Shown: positions 17,386 to 26,907, counted from the stretch's first letter. The stretch: 64,000 bases of DNA from CAVONV01 sp963697355 (GCA_963697355.1 CAVONV010000021.1:643929-707928); one strand, 5' to 3'. Notes: a model not told the origin generated them from the sequence alone. A program made the numbers and translations.

Positions 17386-18344
17386 CGACTTCGTTTTGGA
17401 AAACGCTCACACGCCACTCGTGGCTTGGACCGCTTTCGGCATGGGTGCTGTTGTACTTGCTGTTTATCGTGCTGGCTCCCGAGAGTTTTGGGAGCTACGA
17501 CAATCTACAGACAATGGTGCGGCAGACCACGATGGTCGGCATGGCGGCCTTGGGTATGACGATGGTCATTATCATCGGCGGCATCGACCTTTCGGTGGGA
17601 TCCACGGTCGCTCTCACGACGGTGGTCATTGCGAAACTGTTTCAGGGAAGTGAATCGCCTTATTTCGCAGTACTCGGTGGATTGGGAGTCGCCGCAGTGG
17701 CCGGGCTCGTCATTGGACTCCTGGTCACGTCCCTTCGAATGACCCCTTTCATCGTCACGCTGGGAGCCATGGGGATACTCCGTGGCGCGGCAAAGGGTGT
17801 GGCCGGGGAACAGAAGATTGACGCCCCCTTGACCTGGCTAAACGAGCTCGTGGCAGAGCTTCCGGCCGGCTATGAATGGATGCTTTTTCCTCCCGGTGTT
17901 TGGCTGCTCATTCTGATGGCATTTCTTGTGGCGGGGCTCTTGCACTACACCCGGCTGGGACGGCACATCTTTGCCATCGGTTCCAATGAACAGACCGCTC
18001 GCCTATCCGGCGTTCGAGTACGGAGCGTCAAAGTCGCCGTCTACACGTTGTGTTCCGTCTTTGCCGGGCTGGCCGGCATCATGCAATTTTCGCGGCTGAC
18101 GGTGGGTGACCCTACCGTGGCCATCGGATTCGAGCTCGACGTCATTGCCGCCGTCGTCATCGGCGGAGGATCTCTTTCGGGAGGAGAGGGGAGTGTGGCG
18201 GGGTCCATTTTTGGTGCTCTATTGATGACACTCATTCGTACCGGCTGCACCCACCTCGGCATTTCCAACTGGGTACAGGAGATCATCACCGGGACGATCA
18301 TCATTGTTGCCGTGGCGCTCGATCGCTTGCGGCAAAGAGCGTGA
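17382..18344 (+). CDS. Sugar ABC transporter permease (RbsC-like)
   Basis: The protein has 320 residues from the ATG at 17382, which overlaps the ATPase stop. About eight to ten hydrophobic segments are present. The CUT2 permease signatures include GMTMVIIIGGIDLSVGS, TPFIVTLGAMGILRG, IFAIGSNEQTARLSGVRV and GGGSLSGGEGSVAGSIFGAL. It forms the membrane channel of the importer with the preceding ATPase and lipoprotein. It is convergent with the ROK gene, with under 50 bases between their stops. Confidence 0.93.
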   Translation: MTTSFWKTLTRHSWLGPLSAWVLLYLLFIVLAPESFGSYDNLQTMVRQTTMVGMAALGMTMVIIIGGIDLSVGSTVALTTVVIAKLFQGSESPYFAVLGGLGVAAVAGLVIGLLVTSLRMTPFIVTLGAMGILRGAAKGVAGEQKIDAPLTWLNELVAELPAGYEWMLFPPGVWLLILMAFLVAGLLHYTRLGRHIFAIGSNEQTARLSGVRVRSVKVAVYTLCSVFAGLAGIMQFSRLTVGDPTVAIGFELDVIAAVVIGGGSLSGGEGSVAGSIFGALLMTLIRTGCTHLGISNWVQEIITGTIIIVAVALDRLRQRA

Positions 18345-18392
18345 GGGCGCCAAGGAGCCCGACTGAAGTTGGTTTGTATTGCGGATGAGCGC

Positions 18393-19313
18393 TCAGAGCT
18401 CCCAAAGCCGCGCCGCTCCACGGGCGCCGCTCGAATCGCCGTGCTCGGCACGAAGGAGTCGTGTCGACACGTTGTCTGAAAAAACGTATCGAGACCAAAG
18501 GTTGGGTACGTTCGTGTAGAGTCGGTCGATGTTCGACAAGCCGCCGCCGATCACGATGACATCGGGGTCGAGAAGATTGATGACGCTCGACAATCCCCGA
18601 GCCATGCGGTCTTCGTAACGTGTGAGCGCTTCTACAGCCTCCGGCTCGCCGCGATCTGCCATTTTGACAATCACCGGCGGCTCGAACCTCCTGCCGGTCA
18701 TTACTTCGTAGTCACGAGCCAGCCCTGGGCCGGATAGAAACGTCTCGATACACCCACGGCACCCGCAATAACAAACAGGCCCGGGGAACTCGTCTTTTGT
18801 CGGTGACGGCAAGGGGTTGTGCCCCCACTCTCCGGCGATGGCGTTGGCGCCGCGCCAGATGTTCCCGCCAACCACGATGCCTCCCCCGGTGCCGGTTCCG
18901 ACGATGACGCCGAAGACGACGCGCCCCCCTCGGGCTGCTCCATCTCGCGCCTCGGACAGCGCAAAACAGTTTGCATCGTTTTCAATCCGGAGCCGTCTTC
19001 CCAGTGCTTGCACCAAGTCCCGTGCAAAGAATGTATCGTTCAGCCAGGTTGCATTGGCGTTCTTGATTCGGCCGGTGTGGGGCGAGATGGTGCCCGGGAT
19101 GCCCATCCCCAACGTCGCCTTTTGACCGAGCTCGTTTTCCAGAGCGGCGATGACGTCGACCACCGCCGTGACAGTGCCTCGATAGTCTTCGCGAGGTGTT
19201 GGGATCCGTTTCTTGTGCGCGACCGAACCGTCCGGTCCCAGTGCGATGGCTTCGATCTTTGTGCCGCCTAAGTCGATTCCGATACGAAATTCAGTTTGGG
19301 TGTTTTCAGGCAA
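18393..19313 (-). CDS. ROK-family sugar kinase
   Basis: The protein has 306 residues from a probable TTG start preceded by GAGGTTG. The ATP-binding loop GIDLGGTKIEAIAL is N-terminal. The sugar-binding part has NDANCFALSEA, GVIVGTGTGGGIVV and GEWGHNPLP. The ROK zinc motif CYCGCRGCIETFLSG follows. Its close resemblance to glucokinase/fructokinase (NagC-like) enzymes suggests phosphorylation of a free hexose. It lacks the N-terminal helix-turn-helix of ROK repressors, so it is an enzyme. Its neighbourhood suggests it phosphorylates the sugar imported by the adjacent ABC system. Confidence 0.9.
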   Translation of the reverse strand: MPENTQTEFRIGIDLGGTKIEAIALGPDGSVAHKKRIPTPREDYRGTVTAVVDVIAALENELGQKATLGMGIPGTISPHTGRIKNANATWLNDTFFARDLVQALGRRLRIENDANCFALSEARDGAARGGRVVFGVIVGTGTGGGIVVGGNIWRGANAIAGEWGHNPLPSPTKDEFPGPVCYCGCRGCIETFLSGPGLARDYEVMTGRRFEPPVIVKMADRGEPEAVEALTRYEDRMARGLSSVINLLDPDVIVIGGGLSNIDRLYTNVPNLWSRYVFSDNVSTRLLRAEHGDSSGARGAARLWEL

Positions 19314-19474
19314 GGGACAACCTCGTGTGAGCTAGGGCCAACAATCCTCAAACTCTCATATCGAATTGTGTCAGTGTTTGGGAGAGGAGTCTATCGACAA
19401 AACGGCCAAGAAAGAGCAAAATAGCCCCGCTTTTGGGTCCGCCTGTTCATCTTTCGAGTGTAAGGAGTGCCACG

Positions 19475-22111
19475 ATGCGACTCAGACCTCAATGGCTCGT
19501 TGTTGGCGTTTTGTCTATTATTTTGTCCCCTTTGAGCTCAGCAGCTCTCGCTAGTCAGCCGTCGGATGAAGATTCCGGGAGTACTGCCATAGATCGGTGG
19601 CTGGTTCTTGGTCCGGTTCTTCACCCCCTGCCGGTATTCCATGAAGCAAAGAGAGGTGGATTCGACCTTGGAAAACTCTTGGAGGAGCAGCAGCTGCCGG
19701 TCTCGGTGATGCCTTTGAAGAACGCCACGAAAGTGACTTGGTTCTCCGACGATCCGCAAGTTTGGACCGCAATGGAAGCGGCCGGAACGGGTGCTTTGGT
19801 GCTTCAAGTACCGGATGGTGTTGGAGAGGGACGACCCGCCACGGCTTGGTTGGCTGCCTACATCACGACCAAGCGCTGGCAATCACTGGAGCTCGAGCTC
19901 ACAGGCGGTCATCCACGGAAGGCCTGGCTAGACGGCGCAGCTATCGTCAAAGACGGACTCGCGGGCAATGCGGATAACAAGGCCAAAGAGACCGTCAAGC
20001 TCGTTCCCGGAAAGCACCTTCTCATGGTTCAAACGATCTTCGATTCGTCCCGCGAGGAGGATTGGAATGTGGGTGTGACGCTGTCGAGTAAAGACGGAGT
20101 CCCCGAGCTCAGTAGCTCCCTCGACGGGGAACGCAATGTCGAGCTCCGAGACATCATCGATGCCCCAAGGATCTCCTCGCTGGCTTTGTCGCCGGACGGC
20201 AAACACGTGGCAACGACGGTTAGTCGGATCGTTCCAGGGACCGACGACCGGGAATCTTGGGTCGAGATCCATCAGATGTCAGACGGCACCTTGAGTGATT
20301 CCCGGCGGGGAGGAGACCAGCCGAGGCAAATCGCCTGGAGTCCGGATGGTCGGTACGTTTCTTATGTCGCCGATGCTCCCGGTGAGTCGACGAATGGAAA
20401 GCCCTCCACGCTCTTCCTGCTCGACCGCGAACGCCATTCCACGGTGCCGCTCGTGGAAAGCGTGGACCGGCTGGCCGGCTACCGATGGTCTCCTACGAGC
20501 CGGGCGGTTGTCTATTGGACTACCGTGAAAGGTAAGGAGTTCAAGGACGGCGTCAAACGCGTGGAAGGCTTGATGGATCGTTGGTCCACACATCGCGACA
20601 AGGATTTCCTGCACCTGGCGACCGTACCGGGAGGCGTGCGGCGCCAGCTAACAGCGGGTGCGCTGACGACCTCGGCGACAGGATTCTCGCCGGACGGAGC
20701 TCGTCTCCTTTTCACTCGTGAAGTGGAGCACCTGTCCGAAAGGCCTTACTCGAAGACGGAGCTTTGGGAAATGGACCTGAGGAGCGTAAGAGCCAGCAAG
20801 CTAAAAGATTTTGCCTGGCTCGGAGATGCCTCCTATTCCCCGGATGGAAAAACACTGCTGATCTCCACCCACGCTGAAGCCTTCGGTAGTGACGGCGTCA
20901 ATGTCCCCGAGGGCTCGATCCCCAACAGTTACGACATCCAACTCTTCGTGTGGCGTCCGTCGACAGACGAGGTCGAGGCTTTGACGCGCCAATTCGATCC
21001 AGCGGTCTCGAACGCCGTCTGGTCACGCGCTGACGGTCACATCTATGTGACGGCCCAAGACCGTGACTATCAGCGGTTGTACCGCTACGACGTGAACCAG
21101 AGGGCCTTCACTCCAATCGACACCGGCTTTGATGTGTTCTCCTCGTTCGATGTGGCGAGGGACGCTAGTGTCGGCGTCGGCTTGGGCGAGTCCCCATGGG
21201 TTCCGCAGAGCCTTGTCGCTGTCGACTTGGCCGGTTCGACCGCAAAGGGGTTGTCCCATCCGGCGGACCCGTGGTTCGCTTCGGTCGGGAGCGGCTCAAT
21301 GGAGTCCTGGATCGTCGAGCTATCGAATGGTGAGAGACTCGACGGACGTGTGTACCTTCCTCCGGGATTCGACGCTCAAAAAAAATACCCGATGATTGTC
21401 TACTACTACGGTGGAACCTCTCCGGTGGACCGGACCTTCGGAGGTCGGTATCCAAAGGAATGGTGGGCAGCCAGCGGCTACGTCGTCTATGTGCTCCAGC
21501 CCTCGGGCGCAACGGGATTCGGTCAGGCCTTCTCGGCGAGGCACGTCAACGATTGGGGTAAGACGAGTTCGCAGGAGATTATCGAGGGCACCAAGAAGTT
21601 TTTGGATGCCCATCCATATGTGGACCCCGGGCGCGTGGGTTGTATTGGTGCCTCCTACGGTGGTTTCATGACCATGCTTCTCACGACGAGCACCGACGTT
21701 TTTTCGGCGGCAGTGGCTCACGCGGGGATTTCGTCGCTCTCCTCCTATTGGGGTGAAGGTTACTGGGGTTACTCGTATAGTTCCGTGGCGACAGCGAACT
21801 CCTTCCCGTGGAATCGGAAAGACGTCTATGTCGACCAGAGTCCCTTGTTCCGTGCCGACCAGGCCCGTTTCCCCATACTGTTGACCCATGGGACGGCGGA
21901 TACCAATGTGCCGGTCGGGGAAAGCGACGCGTTTTTCGTTGCACTCAAGCTGCTCGGAAAACAAGTGGAGTACGTCCAAGTGGAGGGAGAAAACCATCAC
22001 ATACTGACTCACGACAAGCGAGTCCTGTGGTCGAGAACGATCATCGCGTGGTTCGATCGCTGGCTCAAGGACGAACCGCAGTGGTGGAACGACCTTTATC
22101 CAGCAAGTTAA
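19475..22111 (+). CDS. S9-family prolyl oligopeptidase-like peptidase
   Basis: The protein has 878 residues from the ATG at 19475, chosen because AAGGAG lies upstream and a signal peptide follows (LVVGVLSIILSPLSSAALAS). The middle is a TolB-like beta-propeller with repeated SPDGK or SPDGR motifs. The C-terminal alpha/beta-hydrolase has the triad: Ser727 in GASYGGFM, Asp809 in TADTNVPVGES, and His841 or His842 in GENHHILTHDKR. The fold and order match S9B/S9C exopeptidases. An unusual 200-residue N-terminal region precedes the propeller. The protein is probably periplasmic and degrades peptides. Repeat copy 2 follows the stop directly. Confidence 0.92.
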   Translation: MRLRPQWLVVGVLSIILSPLSSAALASQPSDEDSGSTAIDRWLVLGPVLHPLPVFHEAKRGGFDLGKLLEEQQLPVSVMPLKNATKVTWFSDDPQVWTAMEAAGTGALVLQVPDGVGEGRPATAWLAAYITTKRWQSLELELTGGHPRKAWLDGAAIVKDGLAGNADNKAKETVKLVPGKHLLMVQTIFDSSREEDWNVGVTLSSKDGVPELSSSLDGERNVELRDIIDAPRISSLALSPDGKHVATTVSRIVPGTDDRESWVEIHQMSDGTLSDSRRGGDQPRQIAWSPDGRYVSYVADAPGESTNGKPSTLFLLDRERHSTVPLVESVDRLAGYRWSPTSRAVVYWTTVKGKEFKDGVKRVEGLMDRWSTHRDKDFLHLATVPGGVRRQLTAGALTTSATGFSPDGARLLFTREVEHLSERPYSKTELWEMDLRSVRASKLKDFAWLGDASYSPDGKTLLISTHAEAFGSDGVNVPEGSIPNSYDIQLFVWRPSTDEVEALTRQFDPAVSNAVWSRADGHIYVTAQDRDYQRLYRYDVNQRAFTPIDTGFDVFSSFDVARDASVGVGLGESPWVPQSLVAVDLAGSTAKGLSHPADPWFASVGSGSMESWIVELSNGERLDGRVYLPPGFDAQKKYPMIVYYYGGTSPVDRTFGGRYPKEWWAASGYVVYVLQPSGATGFGQAFSARHVNDWGKTSSQEIIEGTKKFLDAHPYVDPGRVGCIGASYGGFMTMLLTTSTDVFSAAVAHAGISSLSSYWGEGYWGYSYSSVATANSFPWNRKDVYVDQSPLFRADQARFPILLTHGTADTNVPVGESDAFFVALKLLGKQVEYVQVEGENHHILTHDKRVLWSRTIIAWFDRWLKDEPQWWNDLYPAS

Positions 22112-22126
22112 CAAGAACAGAAAAGA

Positions 22127-22362
22127 GGGGACAGTCTTCGATGAACCACGGGTTCACCCGACACCAAGAAGATGCCGAAGAAGAAGCGACAAACCGATTC
22201 TGTTATCGACCAAGGCGAGAGATTTCTCCCGAGCCCGATTTGCCCCGATCTGCGACCATAAACCCGCGTAGACGATTCGGGCAGGGGCGCGGGCAGGGGC
22301 AGGGGACAATCAATCCATCCGGAGATTCATCCGAAACCATGAAGATGATGAATCTTCATATC
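22127..22362 (+). repeat. Dispersed 240-bp repeat, copy 2
   Basis: It starts GGGGACAGTCTTCGATGAA and ends ATCTTCATATCCCC, with the same internal blocks as copy 1 (13270) and copy 3 (56336). Here a short frame reads MPKKKRQTDSVIDQGERFLP before a stop. The frame is not kept in copy 1, so it is probably not a real gene. Confidence 0.85.
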
Positions 22363-22415
22363 CCCTTTTTTTCCGCATTCCATCAAGCTAGTCTGGCGAG
22401 AAGGTGGTTTTGAAG

Positions 22416-23354
22416 ATGAACGCACGATGGCTCTCTGGTTTTGGCTTGATGGTATGGGTGGTTCTCGTCCTCGAGACGCCAGCGCTTGCGCAGGGGAGGG
22501 CTGATGCAAAGGAAGAGTCTTTCGCCATCCGCACGCTTGCCGTCTCGGTGGTGGACAGCGAGGGTCGCCTCGTCGCCGGTCTCGGCCAAGACGACTTCGA
22601 GCTCGTCGAGCGCGGCGTCGAGCGAGACATCGTCGAAGTGACCGAGGAGAAGAAGAGCCTGGAGATCTTGTTGCTCGTGGATACGAGTGTCGCTTTCATG
22701 AACCATATCCAACCTTTGCGAAGGGCGTTGGATTCGTTCGTCCGTGCTACCGCTGGGGAAAACACCATCACTCTTTACGAGTTCGGAACGAGGCCTCGCC
22801 AAGTGGCTGAGCCCACCGGTGACGCGGCCACCCTTGCCGGTGCCGTCAAGCAACTGTATCCTCGGCAAGAGGCGGCGTACCTACTGGATGCCATTGCCGA
22901 AACCGGAGAGGAGCTCGCGGAGGCGGAACGTGAGGAAGGGAATCCGGTGCACGTTGTCATCCTCACTGCGATGGGCCCCGAGCTTTCGAGCGTACACTAC
23001 ACTCAGGCTCGAGACATCGGCATCGAGTCCCGGGCCGTTTATCATGTTGTGATCTACGAGAACCGCGGAGCCGAAGGTGAAGCCAGGCGGCAATCCGAGG
23101 TCAACGATACGCTCGATCACTTGACGAAGGAGACGGGCGGTACATTGATTCGAGTCTTGGCTTCGACTGGGATCGAGTCAGGTCTCGCGAAGATCGCGGA
23201 CGAGCTTCGGCCTCGCTATCTCCTCTCGTTTTTGACGGAGATTGAGCCGGAAACCGACCCGAAGGAACTATCGGTCAGCGTCCCTGGCCAAGATGCTCGA
23301 GTGGAGATTCTCCGCCTCCTCCCAGACGAAAAAATCGTACCCGCAACCCAATAG
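22416..23354 (+). CDS. VWFA-related domain protein, acidobacterial type
   Basis: The protein has 312 residues from the ATG at 22416, with AAGGTGG about 8 bases upstream. A signal peptide (GLMVWVVLVLETPALAQ) precedes an N-terminal beta domain (VVDSEGRLVAGLGQDDFELV). The VWA fold starts at ILLLVDTSVAF; the metal-site motif is DTSVA instead of the usual DxSxS. VHVVILTAMGPELSS and RPRYLLSFLTE follow, the latter matching the family's C-terminal signature. The substitution in the MIDAS motif could alter metal binding. Function is unknown; family members are thought to be secreted adhesion or scaffold proteins. It precedes the first conduit but is separated by nearly 300 bases and a sigma-54 promoter. 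Confidence 0.8.
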   Translation: MNARWLSGFGLMVWVVLVLETPALAQGRADAKEESFAIRTLAVSVVDSEGRLVAGLGQDDFELVERGVERDIVEVTEEKKSLEILLLVDTSVAFMNHIQPLRRALDSFVRATAGENTITLYEFGTRPRQVAEPTGDAATLAGAVKQLYPRQEAAYLLDAIAETGEELAEAEREEGNPVHVVILTAMGPELSSVHYTQARDIGIESRAVYHVVIYENRGAEGEARRQSEVNDTLDHLTKETGGTLIRVLASTGIESGLAKIADELRPRYLLSFLTEIEPETDPKELSVSVPGQDARVEILRLLPDEKIVPATQ

Positions 23355-23539
23355 CCAGTAACTCCTCTTGGCTCTTCGAATTAGGGCGATTGCATCAAAA
23401 ATAATAAGCTCGATACCTCATGACAATTCCCGCTCTCTGTGGGAGAAATGTCCCAATATTCCAACGCATTGAGTGTAGAAAATCTCAACGCTCATATCTA
23501 AACTCTTAATCTTCTTAACTTAATAGATTCGATTAAAGT

Positions 23540-23554
23540 TGGCATTCAGATTGC
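23540..23554 (+). promoter_or_regulatory. Sigma-54 promoter of the first cytochrome conduit
   Basis: TGGCATTCAGATTGC has the exact -24 GG / -12 GC spacing of ten bases and matches TGGCAY-N5-TTGC. The predicted start of transcription is about 80 bases before the decaheme gene. A dyad, TGGGA-N6-TCCCA (23440-23455), lies about 85 bases upstream and could bind an activator. Confidence 0.65.
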
Positions 23555-23645
23555 TCATTCGCCACCGAGCATTTCTAGCTCGAAAAGTGCCCTTGTGTGC
23601 GGCATCCAAGGAAATGTTTCGAGCATTGAGGAAAGGCAGGTGGCT

Positions 23646-24656
23646 ATGCGAAGGTCCTTGAGCACCATCTTCGCTGTGATATTCAGTGGTCTGCTGATGG
23701 TCACGGCGCTGGGAGCGAGCTCGGCTCCTCCCGAGGAGCAAGGATCCACAAAGGAATATGTGGGTTCGGACACTTGTGCTGAGTGTCATGAACAGGTGGA
23801 CTACACCGTCCACGCCCGTCTGGAGGAATTCGAGCGCTGGGGGCGAGGCCAGGGCTGCGAAAGCTGCCATGGTCCGGGCAGTCTCCATATCGAGACGACG
23901 GAACCTTCTGATATTGGTTCGTTCGCGGAGCTTTCCGTGGAGGATGCGACGGAGCTTTGCACGAGCTGCCATCAGCAGGATCAAGCCATGCACTGGGCGG
24001 GAAATGACCATGCCATGAACGGTCTCACTTGCGTGGACTGTCACAAGATCCACCAGACCCGCGACACGGTGCAGATTCTCCAGCGAAATCGGTTGGCTGG
24101 TTTTCATCAAGACGCACAACCGACGCGGGGTCTACTCAAGGCGCCCGAGGCGAAGCTGTGTTTCGAATGCCACCAGAATGTGGAACCCCAGATGCAGTAC
24201 CCCTCACACCATCCGGTGAGAGAGGGTTTCATGAGCTGTAGCAGTTGTCACCAAGTGCATGGGACCACTCAAGGTCTCGTCCGCACCGACGAGAGGCTCA
24301 ATGACCTCTGCTATGAGTGCCACACGCAACATCAAGGACCATTTATCTTCGAGCATGCGCCCGTCGAGGAAGACTGTTCAATCTGTCATGATCCTCATGG
24401 CTCGGTGGCCAATAACCTTCTCCGGCAAAATGAGCCCTTCCTTTGCTTGCAGTGCCACGAGACGCATTTCCACACCGCACGTGTTGCCCAGGATGGTCCC
24501 CACGTTCTCCCCTCGGGATCGGCGACCAACCCCAACGGCAATTTGAGTTTCATCGCGGCCTATGGCAGCAAGTGCAGTCAATGTCACATCCAAATCCACG
24601 GTTCCGACTTGCCGTCTCAGGCTATCTCCGGGCGCGGCGGGGCTTTTACACGCTAG
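23646..24656 (+). CDS. Decaheme cytochrome c, DmsE/MtrA family
   Basis: The protein has 336 residues from the ATG at 23646, with AGGTGG upstream. A signal peptide (about 1-28) is followed by ten CXXCH motifs: CAECH, CESCH, CTSCH, CVDCH, CFECH, CSSCH, CYECH, CSICH, CLQCH and CSQCH. The ten hemes and the repeat HHPVREGFMSCSSCHQVHG match MtrA/DmsE, the periplasmic subunit that inserts in an MtrB barrel and carries electrons through the outer membrane. The barrel gene starts 10 bases downstream. The terminal acceptor (metal oxide, DMSO or other) is not evident. Confidence 0.92.
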   Translation: MRRSLSTIFAVIFSGLLMVTALGASSAPPEEQGSTKEYVGSDTCAECHEQVDYTVHARLEEFERWGRGQGCESCHGPGSLHIETTEPSDIGSFAELSVEDATELCTSCHQQDQAMHWAGNDHAMNGLTCVDCHKIHQTRDTVQILQRNRLAGFHQDAQPTRGLLKAPEAKLCFECHQNVEPQMQYPSHHPVREGFMSCSSCHQVHGTTQGLVRTDERLNDLCYECHTQHQGPFIFEHAPVEEDCSICHDPHGSVANNLLRQNEPFLCLQCHETHFHTARVAQDGPHVLPSGSATNPNGNLSFIAAYGSKCSQCHIQIHGSDLPSQAISGRGGAFTR

Positions 24657-24666
24657 GGGGTGAACG

Positions 24667-26487
24667 ATGAAGAAACAACGATGGTTCGTTCTGCTGTTCG
24701 TCCTGGCGTTTGGGACCGGCAGGGCACTCGCTGACGAGCTGGCGGAAGAAGAAAAAGCTAAGAGCGAAAAAGACGAATCGGTTGCCGCGGTCACCGAGGA
24801 AGAAGAGGAAGCACCCCCCCAAGGAGAAGCGGCCACATCGGAAACGAAATTCCAGGGTGGGATCTTCGTCGGAGGCGGCGGCAACGCAATCGATGGAAGC
24901 CTTCAGAGAGTGGCGGAGTATACGATCGTCAAAGATGGCCAAGCTGCAGTCAAGGCACTCGTCTGGGGTGGCTCGGATAAGATCCGGCTCGATTACTACG
25001 GCGATATCCGAGGCGACTCACAAGATATGAGACACCGGTTTGATCTGGATGCCGCTCGGTACGTGAAGTTCCGCTTTGACGCCGACCGAGTGCCGCACCG
25101 GCTGGACCATGATCCTCTGACGAACTTGGATGCTGGCATCAGCACCTTCATCGTCCGGAACACCGACTATAATCCGGATGACGTCTACTTCATTGGCAGG
25201 GACTTCATAGACTTCAAGACCGAGATCGTCCCCAACTGGGAGCACATCCGATTCCTCCTCGCCTATACCCACGACGCGCGCGACGGTTCGAAGCAGGCCA
25301 TCACCGGTAGCAAGTGTGCGAACTGTCATCAGGTTTCGGTGACCCGGGAAGTCGATCGCAGGCGTCGCGATTTGCGGGCCGGTGCTAAGCTGACATTCAG
25401 CGGATTCACGTTTGACTACCAGTACCTCGATCGGAAGTTCGAAGAGAACGGTGCCACACCGATCAATACCTATGACCAAGCCGTTCACCCTGCCTCGCTT
25501 GCCGATGTGTTCGGGAATAGGGTCCAATTCGATCAAGACAATGGTCCTTTGCCGTTCGATCTGGTTCCCAACAACAAAAAGAAGAGCCATATCGCACGAG
25601 CTCAGTTCAACGTTCCCAAGAAAGTCAGTGTCCAGGGAAAGTTCGTCGCGAGTGACGTCACGAACTTGAACTCGATGATTTCTGCGGATTCGAAGGCCTA
25701 TACGGGACGTGTCGTGGTTCCTTTCGCCGGCAAAGCGGTTCTCAAAGCCGACGTCCGCCATATGAACATCGACTCGGACAGCATCTTCGTCGAGATCAAT
25801 GAACCGGTGGCCAACGGGGGACCTTTAGCGGGTAAAACCTACGCCGAGGCTTATCCCAGCTTTGGTGAAGCGAGCTTTCTGAGAGAGTCCGTTCGTTCCC
25901 GTAGCCCGACCGACATATCGGTGGATTTCACCTACCGACCGGCAAAGCGCACCACATTGCTGGTAGGCTATGATTACAAGAGAGTCAATCGTGATGTCTT
26001 CGAGGTCGAAAGAACGACATCGAATGGCATCGAAGTCGGCGTCCGATCGCGCCTCAAGAATGGGCTCCGGCTGCGGGGTCGGGTCAAATCGGCTTGGATC
26101 GACGATCCCTTCGCCTACGTGCACGCTGCGATACCCGATGTCGTGCAACCAGGGCCGAGCCCCGGGGCAGTGCCGTTCTTCGGGCTCCAGTACTTCGAGA
26201 TGTACGACGCGCGACTTGCCACCCTCTCCGCTTTGCCGAGTCGCACCAATGCGGTCGAAGGCTCGGCAACCTATTCCCCTACAGGAAAGTTCAGTCTGAC
26301 GGGTCACTATCGGTATAGGGGTGCGTCGAACAACGAGCTCAACTTCTCGGAATGGGACAGAAGCGTGCATACTCCCGGCGTGGAAGCCTGGTTCGCGCCG
26401 AGTCCGAAATGGAGCTTGGCTGCTGGGTACAACTACCAAAAGGAGAAGACCAAAACGCTCTTTTCCATTCTCGACTTCAGCGGGTGA
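24667..26487 (+). CDS. MtrB/PioB-like outer-membrane barrel, interrupted by in-frame TGA
   Basis: The ORF gives 606 residues ending at a TGA at 26485-26487, but the same frame stays open to 26907 with barrel-like sequence. The start has GGGGGTGA upstream and a signal peptide (MKKQRWFVLLFVLAFGTGRALA), then an acidic linker. The rest is rich in amphipathic strands, e.g. FTFDYQYLDRKFEENG and TDISVDFTYRPAKRTTLLVGYDY. Next to the decaheme gene this identifies the barrel partner of the conduit. CANCH at residues 217-221 is a possible heme-c or disulfide site. MtrB proteins usually have about 28 strands and some 700 residues, so the part before the TGA is short. Confidence 0.82.
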   Translation: MKKQRWFVLLFVLAFGTGRALADELAEEEKAKSEKDESVAAVTEEEEEAPPQGEAATSETKFQGGIFVGGGGNAIDGSLQRVAEYTIVKDGQAAVKALVWGGSDKIRLDYYGDIRGDSQDMRHRFDLDAARYVKFRFDADRVPHRLDHDPLTNLDAGISTFIVRNTDYNPDDVYFIGRDFIDFKTEIVPNWEHIRFLLAYTHDARDGSKQAITGSKCANCHQVSVTREVDRRRRDLRAGAKLTFSGFTFDYQYLDRKFEENGATPINTYDQAVHPASLADVFGNRVQFDQDNGPLPFDLVPNNKKKSHIARAQFNVPKKVSVQGKFVASDVTNLNSMISADSKAYTGRVVVPFAGKAVLKADVRHMNIDSDSIFVEINEPVANGGPLAGKTYAEAYPSFGEASFLRESVRSRSPTDISVDFTYRPAKRTTLLVGYDYKRVNRDVFEVERTTSNGIEVGVRSRLKNGLRLRGRVKSAWIDDPFAYVHAAIPDVVQPGPSPGAVPFFGLQYFEMYDARLATLSALPSRTNAVEGSATYSPTGKFSLTGHYRYRGASNNELNFSEWDRSVHTPGVEAWFAPSPKWSLAAGYNYQKEKTKTLFSILDFSG

Positions 26488-26907
26488 GCGGGCGGAATCA
26501 CTGGGGGCCAGTTTGGCTCCGCGACGGACGAAGCCCTTTACGGTACCAATAACCACACAGCCTGGTTCAACTTGCAGTTCTTTCCCGCTCCCAAGGCGGA
26601 GCTGTTCTTCAATACCCTTTACTACCAGGGTGACGGGATTATCACGGAGCTCAGCCTGACTCCGAGTGCGGGACCCGGACAGGGAGCCGGACTCGATTTC
26701 GGATTACTTTCCGACAACTTGGCTCAGTTCTCCAACTTGGATGTTCAACGGTATGTCGTCGGGTTTGGGTTGAACTACAGTTTCACCGAGGCATTTCTGC
26801 TGTCGGCCCTGGTTGAGTACAACCGGTACGACGACAACGACCCCTACCTCTACAATGCATCTGGCCGATACACCCGGATTGGTGCAGGGATCAACTGGTT
26901 GTTTTAA
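26488..26907 (+). pseudogene. C-terminal remainder of the MtrB-like barrel beyond the TGA
   Basis: The frame continues without a shift after the TGA, reading AGGITGGQFGSATDEALYGT and then barrel strands to IGAGINWLF and a TAA. The barrel ends in Phe, as outer-membrane proteins usually do. With this part the protein would be about 746 residues, a normal MtrB length. The stop is either a sequencing error, a recent nonsense mutation, or readthrough. The absence of a ribosome site and a good start makes independent translation unlikely. Confidence 0.7.

Noticed and set aside
22127..22300. Repeat-encoded small protein (MPKKKRQTDSVIDQGERFLP)
   Set aside because: The frame is lost in copy 1 and extends differently in copy 3, and no ribosome site precedes it.
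26485..26487. TGA as a selenocysteine codon in the MtrB-like gene
   Set aside because: The barrel family has no known Sec site, and no clear SECIS-like hairpin is visible just downstream.
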